A DNA stretch of 6,388 nt from Thermoplasmata archaeon. Its GTDB lineage: Archaea > Thermoplasmatota > Thermoplasmata > Thermoplasmatales > Thermoplasmataceae. Positions within the stretch are counted from its first letter, which is position 1, and every line of letters begins with the position of its first letter. The notes beneath the pieces are model-generated. The model worked only from the letters and a program-made list of their open reading frames with translations, did not search any database and was not told the origin of the DNA. The stretch covers positions 1 through 6,388 of the forward strand of contig JAKBQK010000398.1 of the NCBI GenBank assembly GCA_021835265.1. The letters are read 5' to 3'. This document shows, in pieces, positions 1-5,729 of this stretch. The translations under genes and the position numbers were made by a program.

Positions 1-56
1 TGCTCAATTATGCAACAGCCCTTAGAGAAGGGGATCTGATACTGGGAGGGAGATAA
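1..56 (+). CDS. Possible 3' tail of a convergent plus-strand gene
   Basis: The third plus-strand frame is open from the window edge to a TAA at 54-56 and encodes about 17 residues ending ALREGDLILGGR, which reads like a natural protein end. It would converge tail to tail with the small minus-strand gene ending at 74, leaving 17 bases between them. A minus-strand frame is also open across this stretch, so the evidence is thin. A short inverted repeat (CCCTT, AGAG loop, AAGGG, 19-32) lies inside it but has no T-run. The product is unknown and the left flank would decide whether the gene is real. Confidence 0.2.
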   Translation, partial: LNYATALREGDLILGGR

Positions 57-73
57 CGCTATTGTTAAGCAAA

Positions 74-337
74 CTATTGACGCTTGTCAAGGTATTGTTT
101 TGGGATAAGCCCCTTGGACAAGAGATAATTTCGGAGATCTTTTATGCTAGCTCGGACTTTCTTTTGTACTTCCTCCGAACTCATACCATACCTCTGTTTG
201 TTCTCAAGTTGGTCAATAGAAACTCCATGAAAAAACATTGCCCAGAGGGTCATTCCTATTTCAGGCTCCCTTTCCATGAGATTTATAATCCAGTTGCTGA
301 CCTCTTCAATTAGATCATGGCTGTAGCTTTCGGTCAT
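74..337 (-). CDS. Small sigma-70 region 4-like helix-turn-helix protein
   Basis: This 87-residue, all-helical, charged protein follows the SIR2-like gene by 29 bases, so it is probably in the same transcript. Residues about 32-74 (GVSIDQLENKQRYGMSSEEV, then a basic helix with KVRASIKDLR) have the spacing of a sigma region 4 or LuxR-type helix-turn-helix: a first helix, a turn with G-M-S, and a recognition-like helix ending A-x3-LR. Sigma regions 2 and 3 are absent, so it is not a complete sigma factor. I chose the ATG at 337 because GGGAGA sits 5 bases upstream. A GTG at 358 would add seven residues but has no good ribosome site. It could be a DNA-binding regulator, a partner or an antitoxin-like protein for the SIR2-like protein. 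The assignment rests on pattern only, and no function is established. Confidence 0.72.
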   Translation of the reverse strand: MTESYSHDLIEEVSNWIINLMEREPEIGMTLWAMFFHGVSIDQLENKQRYGMSSEEVQKKVRASIKDLRNYLLSKGLIPKQYLDKRQ

Positions 338-342
338 ACGTG

Positions 343-348
343 TCTCCC
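343..348 (-). promoter_or_regulatory. Shine-Dalgarno GGGAGA that decides the start of the small HTH gene
   Basis: On the minus strand GGGAGA is followed by five bases (CACGT) and then the ATG at 337. The alternative upstream GTG at 358 lacks any purine-rich box at a usable distance, so this site favours the shorter 87-residue product. Confidence 0.6.
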
Positions 349-366
349 TATCCAGCACATATTATT

Positions 367-1341
367 TTAGAGCAAACCCTCCTGTTTAAATTTGTCCTCA
401 AGGGTTTTCTTTTGTGAAGACAGCTCCTTCAGTGCATCTTCGAGCTTTGAATGGTCACCGTCATCAGCAGGATAAAATATCGGCCGAATGCCGAAAGTCC
501 TTTCATAATAGAGAGCCTCTAATCTTAAATCGGCATCTTTCCAGTCTGATGGGTGGCGAATAAATGCATATCTCGTTGTCCTAAGGGGTCTGGAATGATA
601 TACTGAATTTAAGAAGCGATGAATCTTTAGCAGTATAATATTGATATCAAGATCGCGAAATCCATATCCAAGAAACAAAAGAGGTTTGTCCTTGAGAACT
701 TCACGAAAAAAAAATTCAACATTCGTAAAATGGTCACCGTACATAGAAGTGCCACCGTAAAAATCGTGATATTGATCAATTGTTACAACGCAATCGTCCG
801 GCGCATCGTAACGCCCATGAAGATGGACTATATAGCCATTGACAAGTTTCCCTTTCAGAGCCTCTTCGAAGCCCACTTCCCCTCGCCTCACCCATTTTGA
901 TGCTTGGCCCTTTATGGACATCCAAGCATCCTCAAGGCACTGATCATAGTTGGTGGTTAGGTATTGAGAAAAGCCCAACTCGATAAGAATTTTGTGTGTT
1001 TCTGTGTAATTTTCGCCCGATTTTGGCGAAAACTTCATTTTAATGTAGCTGCTGAACGAATTCGGGTCGTCCTTATGGCATTCGTCTAAGAGAATGAGAA
1101 ACCTGTCAGCATGTTTTCCGCTACAGTAATTCTGGACCCAGATTCTGTAGTTGTCAGCCTGTTCTTTCATCAATTTTCCTTTTGATAGTATCTCTTCCAA
1201 CAAGCCTTTTGTAAGCTCGTTCCAGCTTGGATATTCGAGCTGAATGGATGGGCCGGAACCCAAGAATAGGACGCACGACGGTTGTGTGGCAAGATCCTCA
1301 CATAGGTCATTAAAGGCTTGCTGAGAAAATTTGTTAATCAT
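367..1341 (-). CDS. SIR2-like domain protein, probable NAD-consuming defence effector
   Basis: The 324-residue protein is a stand-alone SIR2-like domain of the prokaryotic SIR2_2 type. The nucleotide-binding turn is LFLGSGPS (25-32), followed by PSWNEL (38-43). TTNYDQ (129-134) gives the conserved Asn and Asp of the NAD pocket. LHGRYD (174-179) carries the presumed catalytic His175, and FLGYGFRDLDIN (223-234) is the C-terminal Rossmann motif typical of this family. No zinc-binding Cys quartet of classical deacetylase sirtuins is seen. Related domains in ThsA, DSR and SIR2-Argonaute systems deplete NAD on phage infection, so NAD hydrolysis is the likely reaction here, by family inference. No sensor domain is fused: after the core there is only a charged tail (about 295-324), so a partner probably supplies the trigger. 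The ATG at 1341 has AGGAG 12 bases upstream, which is rather far. The small HTH gene follows at 29 bases. Confidence 0.9.
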   Translation of the reverse strand: MINKFSQQAFNDLCEDLATQPSCVLFLGSGPSIQLEYPSWNELTKGLLEEILSKGKLMKEQADNYRIWVQNYCSGKHADRFLILLDECHKDDPNSFSSYIKMKFSPKSGENYTETHKILIELGFSQYLTTNYDQCLEDAWMSIKGQASKWVRRGEVGFEEALKGKLVNGYIVHLHGRYDAPDDCVVTIDQYHDFYGGTSMYGDHFTNVEFFFREVLKDKPLLFLGYGFRDLDINIILLKIHRFLNSVYHSRPLRTTRYAFIRHPSDWKDADLRLEALYYERTFGIRPIFYPADDGDHSKLEDALKELSSQKKTLEDKFKQEGLL

Positions 1342-1356
1342 TTGAACAAACTGCTC

Positions 1357-1416
1357 CTATCTTTTGCCCTGCTTTAGTGAAAGTTGAACTTTTTGATGAT
1401 TTCTTCCTTCTTTCAT
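1357..1416 (-). CDS. Possible 19-residue leader peptide ahead of the SIR2-like gene
   Basis: ATG at 1416 opens a short basic peptide (begins MKEGRNHQKV, ends KQGKR) that stops at TAG 1357-1359, fifteen bases before the SIR2 start. AGAGGAA lies just upstream at a suitable distance. The stop codon runs into the AGGAG of the SIR2 gene (TAGGAG), so translation of the peptide could couple to or occlude SIR2 initiation. The peptide has no recognisable family. It could equally be a chance ORF or the remnant of a decayed gene. Confidence 0.3.
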   Translation of the reverse strand: MKEGRNHQKVQLSLKQGKR

Positions 1417-1468
1417 GCTGCTTTCCTCTCTGCGTATTCCACTCATGATTGCCACTCATTCTAGTTAT

Positions 1469-1506
1469 GGATGCCACCCTCGGAGCGGAGCGCGACGTTG
1501 GCATCC
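1469..1506. repeat. 8-bp perfect inverted repeat around a GC-rich core
   Basis: GGATGCCA (1469-1476) is the exact reverse complement of TGGCATCC (1499-1506). The 22-base core is GC-rich and includes the tandem GGAGCGGAGCG, standing out in AT-rich DNA. On the plus strand the second arm is followed by TCAGTTTTCT, a weak terminator-like tail. On the minus strand no T-run follows. It may be a repetitive extragenic palindrome, a bidirectional terminator remnant, an operator, or part of a structured leader about 130 bases ahead of the SIR2 gene. Confidence 0.55.
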
Positions 1507-1553
1507 TCAGTTTTCTAAATTACAGGCAGCCATGGGCACCTTTTTTTCTCTTT

Positions 1554-1579
1554 TTTTAATTTGCGAAAAAAAATTAAAA
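1554..1579. repeat. AT-only 9-bp inverted repeat in an A/T-tract region
   Basis: TTTTAATTT (1554-1562) and AAATTAAAA (1571-1579) are exact inverted copies with an 8-base loop, GCGAAAAA. They sit within alternating long T and A runs (about 1541-1600). Such tracts bend DNA and are typical of promoter-upstream or silencer-bound (H-NS-like) DNA. The low complexity makes chance a real possibility. Confidence 0.3.
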
Positions 1580-1872
1580 TGAATTTTCTTCTCCCCTTTT
1601 TTACTACTATAAAAGACTCATCGTAGAGATTTTCCTGTCAGTTCAAATATCTATGAAATACAAAGAAGGTTCTGTTGTGATCAAGGATATCCAGCGCCGC
1701 TTTTTCCGGGGAGGCTAGAGGGTATTTAACTATGACTGCCGCCTTAAGTTAGAAAGGAAAGCGGAATGAAAAAAATATACAAAGAAAAAAATCATTAAGA
1801 AGCCAAACTTTTACTGAAAAGGGACAAATTAAACAGATCAAATCGTATAAGGCGTTATATTTTTCTAATGAG

Positions 1873-1884
1873 AGGGCGCGCCCT
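1873..1884. repeat. 12-bp perfect GC palindrome AGGGCGCGCCCT
   Basis: This uninterrupted palindrome lies 67 bases past the end of the HEPN-like gene in otherwise AT-rich sequence. As RNA it could fold only a four-pair stem with a CGCG loop. On the minus strand AGAAAAATA follows rather than a T-run, so it is a poor terminator. It could be a dimeric protein-binding site. Confidence 0.35.
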
Positions 1885-1950
1885 GTTTCGGGAAAGTTTT
1901 TAATTCCTTAATAATTGAGTCAAAATTGCGATTTTAGAATAGTTAAAAAA

Positions 1951-2700
1951 TTACGGCTTAATTTTGTTATCAGCAAATTTGAGAGTTGCTTCTAGAATTG
2001 CTTTAATATGTTTTGCGACCCACTGACGTCTAAGCGCTGTTGCGTTTTTGTCGAGTACAATATCATTCCACTTTGGGGGTTCACCCTTTGGTCCACCAAT
2101 GTATTTATGTTGGGGGGGAGCGCCGGGAGTAATTTTGATCTCTACATTATAGTGACGTGGTGGATTGCCTCGATGCGAAAGGATATTTCTTGTTTCTTTA
2201 AGCTCTTGAAACTGCTGATCTGTGATTAGTGTTTCTAATGTTTGCGTCAAGTACTCTTTAGGATAGACAAGTTTAAAATTTTTTACAACTGCTTTCGGAT
2301 CGATTTTTCTAAGGGCTTCTTTGGTGTTCATTGGAAAGGTTACTGGTTGGAGTTGTGACGCTAGCGCAAACACCAAGAAGCATGCAATCTCTAAAACCGA
2401 TACGGCGTTTGTAAAGAAAGTAAATAGCGCATTATCCTGTTGATAAAGGTTTTCGGGTGTAGAGTTTCCAGTTGGCACGGTTTCTGTATAGATGTGATCC
2501 GCGTCTTCCATTGCTCGAAATCTGACTTTTAATCCATTACTTGCGTTTATGAATGCGCGCCATTCATCACATGGTTGATTTGAGTTCTGTTGGCGATATT
2601 TCTTATCAAGAATATTTACCTTTAGTTCTATTTGCCGCAATATGTCGTTGGGAGAATATTCTGAGAGGATAGGACTGTTCGATTCAGTTTCAGAATTCAA
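1951..2700 (-). CDS. HEPN-like protein with R-N-x3-H motif, candidate RNase effector
   Basis: I do not recognise a named family for this 249-residue protein, but its pattern fits HEPN. A hydrophobic helix (about 91-116, NALFTFFTNAVSVLEIACFL) is followed by a helix leading into KETRNILSHRG, where R171-N172-x3-H176 is the classical HEPN R-x4-6-H signature with a polar residue after Arg. HEPN proteins cut RNA as dimers in toxin-antitoxin, Abi and CRISPR contexts, so RNA cleavage is the family expectation, not shown here. The N-terminal 60 residues are charged. The C-terminal part, after a Gly/Pro-rich link (about 178-211), ends in a basic helix. The start must be TTG at 2700 or later, because an in-frame TAA lies two codons upstream. 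GGAG is 12 bases upstream, and the TTG lies inside the end of the preceding small ORF (11-base overlap), which suggests coupled, modest expression. The hydrophobic helix could alternatively be membrane-associated. Confidence 0.78.
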   Translation of the reverse strand: MNSETESNSPILSEYSPNDILRQIELKVNILDKKYRQQNSNQPCDEWRAFINASNGLKVRFRAMEDADHIYTETVPTGNSTPENLYQQDNALFTFFTNAVSVLEIACFLVFALASQLQPVTFPMNTKEALRKIDPKAVVKNFKLVYPKEYLTQTLETLITDQQFQELKETRNILSHRGNPPRHYNVEIKITPGAPPQHKYIGGPKGEPPKWNDIVLDKNATALRRQWVAKHIKAILEATLKFADNKIKP

Positions 2701-2830
2701 ATGTTATTATATCTCCATTAAATATTGACGAAATATCACAGGACAATCTCCATTGAAGTGGCGTCTGCAGTCTTCCACGCCTTGCTAATAAGTGAACTTT
2801 TGCAGGTCTATTTCTTTTTATGTTTCGCAT
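2690..2830 (-). CDS. Possible 46-residue basic protein between the AlbA_2 and HEPN genes
   Basis: ATG at 2830 is preceded by AGGGGAAGTT, a strong Shine-Dalgarno five bases away. It opens a basic peptide (begins MRNIKRNRPAKVHLLARRGR) that ends at TGA 2690-2692, overlapping the TTG start of the HEPN-like gene by 11 bases. That geometry is typical of coupled operon genes and of small antitoxin-toxin pairs. No family is recognised. The frame remains open upstream to 2941 inside the AlbA_2 gene, so the same residues could instead be made as a -1 frameshift extension of that protein. It may also be untranslated spacer that happens to be open. Confidence 0.4.
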   Translation of the reverse strand: MRNIKRNRPAKVHLLARRGRLQTPLQWRLSCDISSIFNGDIITFEF

Positions 2831-2883
2831 AACTTCCCCTGGTATCACATCCATAATTTTAAAAATAGAGAGAGCACTGCATT

Positions 2884-4170
2884 TTATCGAAAAAAAATCT
2901 CGATGGATTCTCGAATTGCATTTTCGTTGGGTTTGTGCCAACCAAAGGAATCGAAAATTCGCAAGCTCAGTTTGACTATCAATTCTTTGGGCTGAGAAAG
3001 GATCTCCTGCTTCGTCATTATTTTTTCCTCTGAAATTGTATTCGATGCGGTTTTGTAATCCCCGAGGAGCGGACCGCGAAGAGGATCACTTATCAACAAT
3101 TCTCTACCTTTTGTATTATTAAGACTAATATCAACAACTACTCCATCATCGTACAAACCCTGTTGGACAAGTCTGGATAGAAAAATAAAAAATCCTGCAA
3201 CCTGATAAGTTGTGTTAAAAACATCTAAAGAAGACATTGGTTCTGGGGGTGGAAGAGCTCCCCCAATGATACGTCCTCCCCAATCATCTTCTTTGTACCA
3301 ATCTTCTTGGAGGGCTTTGTAGATTACAAATTGGCCGCTTTGATACAGTCTCCAGAATTCTTTATGCATGCCTGTATTTATCCAGCCTTGAAAAAAATTG
3401 TTTCCTGGTGTTAACCCTCCATTTTTTCCTCTTTGCATCAGAATATATGGGAATCTCCACCCTAATTTTTGCACAACATTATTTATAATAATTGATTTAC
3501 ACTCAGCAATTGATTTTATTTTTTTGCTGTCATAAATGGCAGGTTTAAAATTCGCTAACCAATAACCACGTGATTTTATAGTATCTAAAAGTGGTATTTT
3601 GGATAGATCGCTCAGTTCTTCTGCTAATTTTTTGGAAACACTTGTGGGGACAGTGAATCCGATATTAGTCATATTTTGCATCACCTTTACCGCAGCTCTA
3701 CGGATAATGTTTTGCAGGTCGTATGCATTTGAAACTGGGGCACTTTCTACCCTTCTATTGGTATTGCGATAATATAATACCCCTTGTTTTACATCTTTGC
3801 CATCTCTTTTGCAAACAACAGGGATTTCATCAAACTCAATTACGTGTATTACTACGTACTCCCTGTCCTGTTTATCTTGTGTGAATTCAACTTCGAATGT
3901 TACTTTTGGATCGGCATATTTGGAAACTTGATCCCGCATTATGTCTATCTGATAAGTGCTTTTTTGTTCGCCACTGATCCCCTCATATTCGAATCCGCCA
4001 TTTTCACTTTCTCTAACACCTATAACAATGTACCCCCCATTCTGAATGTTAGACATGGCAAGAATGTCCTTCACGAATTGTTCTTCATTCCATTTACAAC
4101 CTTGTTTGAAGTCTATCCCTTGGGTTTCAGCGCCACCTTCAAGAAGTGATTCAAATTCTTCACTGTTCAT
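2884..4170 (-). CDS. AlbA_2 / Schlafen-type DNA-binding domain protein
   Basis: The N-terminal third (about 8-158) is an AlbA_2 domain: E15-x4-D20-F21-K22, the strand-turn GGYIVIGV (45-52), and YYRNTNRR (133-140) followed by SAPVSNAYDLQNIIRR (143-158). This fold occurs in Schlafen proteins and many bacterial regulators and defence proteins, where it binds nucleic acid or, in Schlafens, cleaves tRNA; which applies here is unknown. Residues about 160-428 form a second domain that I cannot name, with a Trp-rich stretch (LQEDWYKEDDWGGR, 287-300), a hydrophobic helix (322-339) and a helical end containing LRIFDSFGW (403-411). The ATG at 4170 shares bases with the upstream stop (TAATG), so it is translationally coupled to the DUF4062 gene. 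GAGGGGG lies 10 bases upstream. The last codons run through a U8 tract before TAA, a possible -1 slippery site. Confidence 0.88.
   Translation of the reverse strand: MNSEEFESLLEGGAETQGIDFKQGCKWNEEQFVKDILAMSNIQNGGYIVIGVRESENGGFEYEGISGEQKSTYQIDIMRDQVSKYADPKVTFEVEFTQDKQDREYVVIHVIEFDEIPVVCKRDGKDVKQGVLYYRNTNRRVESAPVSNAYDLQNIIRRAAVKVMQNMTNIGFTVPTSVSKKLAEELSDLSKIPLLDTIKSRGYWLANFKPAIYDSKKIKSIAECKSIIINNVVQKLGWRFPYILMQRGKNGGLTPGNNFFQGWINTGMHKEFWRLYQSGQFVIYKALQEDWYKEDDWGGRIIGGALPPPEPMSSLDVFNTTYQVAGFFIFLSRLVQQGLYDDGVVVDISLNNTKGRELLISDPLRGPLLGDYKTASNTISEEKIMTKQEILSQPKELIVKLSLRIFDSFGWHKPNENAIRESIEIFFR
2890..2897 (-). promoter_or_regulatory. U8 slippery tract at the end of the AlbA_2 gene
   Basis: On the minus strand the last sense codons are ATT TTT TTT CGA before TAA. 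U UUU UUU matches the X_XXY_YYZ heptamer for -1 frameshifting in the correct phase. A -1 shift would replace the final Arg by 66 residues, giving a product of about 493 residues ending at 2690. No clear stimulatory hairpin or internal Shine-Dalgarno was identified. Homopolymer length variation or a sequencing error would have the same effect. Confidence 0.25.
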
Positions 4171-5675
4171 TAAGATAATACCCCCTCATAATTGTGTGAT
4201 TTGTCTCCATTACCTTCAAGTTTTAACACACCTTTTGATGGGGAAGGCAAATTATCTGCGTAACAAATATATGGAATTTCAGCGGTTTCTTCCTTTGCAA
4301 GAAAATTGACAAGAAAAATCTCATCATTGTTAACAATTTTGTTTATGTGATGTTTTACTTTTTGAAGATTAATTTTGATTGAGTATTCGGGTGTGAGCTT
4401 AATTTCCTTTAAGTGTTGAATAAGATTGAAATTTGATGGAAGTGAAGTAATCTGCTGGGTTGGTGTTGTCACGTTGGTTAATATTTTGAAAAAGTTACTT
4501 AAGTCGTTACCAAAATTTTTGAACACATCAATTGGTTTGTTTTTATAATAACTAAAATTTTTTGCCAACTCAATCAAGGTTCTAACTCCCTCAGGTTGAG
4601 TTGCAGGAATATTAAATTTTATTTGGTTGATTATTGTTTTGTCTAAAAATAGTATCTTCTCCTGCCGTTCTAATTTAATGAGAACATCCATGGCAGGAGT
4701 TGTTCCTTCATTTTTTACCATGAAGTTGGGTTTTAATACTCTTTTATCCAGTTCATAAATCATTTTAAATTTTTGGAATCCATTCTCAGCGCTTATTTCC
4801 TGTATTAATGAGTCAATCCATTTTGTAAATTGAAGCAGGCGATGGAAAACATCTTCCGCATTTTCAACTGCTTCTGGCAGTTCCAGCTGTTTCCAATTTT
4901 TAATCCTTAGAAGTTCCACGATTTCTCTCAATCTCTCTTGCACAATAGAAATATCTTGATCCGGTGGTTTGAGCTGATTGAACTTCATCAGAATCTCTTC
5001 TTTATTAATTTCAGGAAGTGCCGGGACTGACAAGGTTTCGAATTCTTGGCTTCCAATCATCCAGCTCATCTTTAAGGAAGGAGCATTCACGTAATTAAGA
5101 GGGTATAATTTCCCAGCTTTTCTCTGCTCCAGTAAGGTATGGAATTCAGAACTCCAATTTTCTTTTAAAAAATTGATTATATCTGAAGCCTGTTTGAATT
5201 CCTTTATCCAATTATCTTTCTTGGAATTGCTGACTTGTTCAATAAAATCAAACACCCTGTTGTCTTCTACTTCTTTAAAGGGGGCTTGAAGTTTTTCTTC
5301 AGAAAATTCCCCTGCTGTAATCATTTTTTTAAGAGTTTGATATGTCGTCCTTAACTGCCAAGTTTTTTCTTCCACAAAAGCATAAATAGGTTTTCCCATT
5401 TCTAGAGCAGTTTCGTATTCCAGGTTTGTGATTGATTTTTCCGTTTCTGGTTCTATATTTCCATATCTTCTCCCAATAATTAAAACAAAGATGTCGGATG
5501 TTCCCACAAGATATTTGCATGCATCAATCTTATCAAATCCTCTTGGAATGGATGCATCCTTGGAGTCGCTCATAACGGGCTCATGTCCAAGACCTCTTAT
5601 AAACTCCTCAAGATCTCTTCTTATTTGCTGTAGATCTGAACAGGTTGAACTTATAAAAACTTTAGTTTTTTGCAT
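4170..5675 (-). CDS. DUF4062 (TIR-like) protein with uncharacterised C-terminal half
   Basis: The first ~105 residues are a DUF4062 domain: KVFISSTCSDLQQIRRDLEE (5-24), then SDIFVLIIGRRYG (60-72), a glutamate-bearing NLEYETALEMGKPIYAF (84-100) and a strand ending FVEE. DUF4062 is a TIR/Rossmann-like fold found at the N-terminus of bacterial STAND and other conflict proteins, where it is thought to be an effector or signalling domain. No NTPase P-loop or repeat sensor follows. Instead there is a helical stretch (about 110-300) and then probable beta-rich segments: PNFMVKNEGTTPAMDVLIKL (316-335) resembles an Ig-like or sandwich strand pair, and YICYADNLPSPSKGVLKL (469-486) closes the domain. 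The ATG at 5675 has AAGGAG seven bases upstream. It is 54 bases after the TIR gene and overlaps the AlbA_2 start by one base, so it is central in the operon. The C-terminal half may sense a ligand or bind the AlbA_2 protein; this is inference. Confidence 0.88.
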   Translation of the reverse strand: MQKTKVFISSTCSDLQQIRRDLEEFIRGLGHEPVMSDSKDASIPRGFDKIDACKYLVGTSDIFVLIIGRRYGNIEPETEKSITNLEYETALEMGKPIYAFVEEKTWQLRTTYQTLKKMITAGEFSEEKLQAPFKEVEDNRVFDFIEQVSNSKKDNWIKEFKQASDIINFLKENWSSEFHTLLEQRKAGKLYPLNYVNAPSLKMSWMIGSQEFETLSVPALPEINKEEILMKFNQLKPPDQDISIVQERLREIVELLRIKNWKQLELPEAVENAEDVFHRLLQFTKWIDSLIQEISAENGFQKFKMIYELDKRVLKPNFMVKNEGTTPAMDVLIKLERQEKILFLDKTIINQIKFNIPATQPEGVRTLIELAKNFSYYKNKPIDVFKNFGNDLSNFFKILTNVTTPTQQITSLPSNFNLIQHLKEIKLTPEYSIKINLQKVKHHINKIVNNDEIFLVNFLAKEETAEIPYICYADNLPSPSKGVLKLEGNGDKSHNYEGVLS

Positions 5676-5729
5676 CCAGATACTCCTTTTCTATTTCTTT
5701 TGTTGTTCAAATGAGAAACAATTAAATTT

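Larger units (their letters stand above)
1342..1950. other. 609-base region without a convincing gene, between the two operons
   Basis: It separates the end of the HEPN-like gene (1951) from the SIR2-like gene, and probably holds the 3' end of one transcript and the promoter of the other. It contains an inverted repeat around a GC-rich core (1469-1506), long A and T tracts (about 1541-1600) and a GC palindrome (1873-1884). It also has a 19-codon minus-strand ORF next to the SIR2 gene and a 21-codon plus-strand ORF at 1653-1718 (begins MKYKEGSVVIKD) that has no Shine-Dalgarno. A ten-codon plus-strand ORF at about 1767-1799 follows AAAGGAAAGCGGA. A TATAGT hexamer on the minus strand (1606-1611) could be a -10 box, but no good -35 lies at 17-18 bases. 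I found no classical GC-stem-plus-T-run terminator for the HEPN transcript. Confidence 0.6.

Noticed and set aside
62..313. Plus-strand open frame of 83 codons opposite the small HTH gene
   Set aside because: The minus-strand frame has a good Shine-Dalgarno, operon placement and a helix-turn-helix pattern. The plus-strand translation has none of these.
1606..1634. Sigma-70 promoter on the minus strand ahead of the SIR2 unit (TATAGT)
   Set aside because: No acceptable -35 hexamer lies at 16-18 bases, and the nearest CTGACA is 24 bases away.
1873..1905. Rho-independent terminator for the HEPN transcript at the GC palindrome
   Set aside because: The stem would be only four pairs and no T-run follows on the minus strand.
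3784..4309. Two plus-strand open frames of 121 and 87 codons opposite the AlbA_2 and DUF4062 genes
   Set aside because: They are antisense to genes with clear domain motifs, have Phe/Tyr-rich low-quality translations, and show no convincing ribosome sites.
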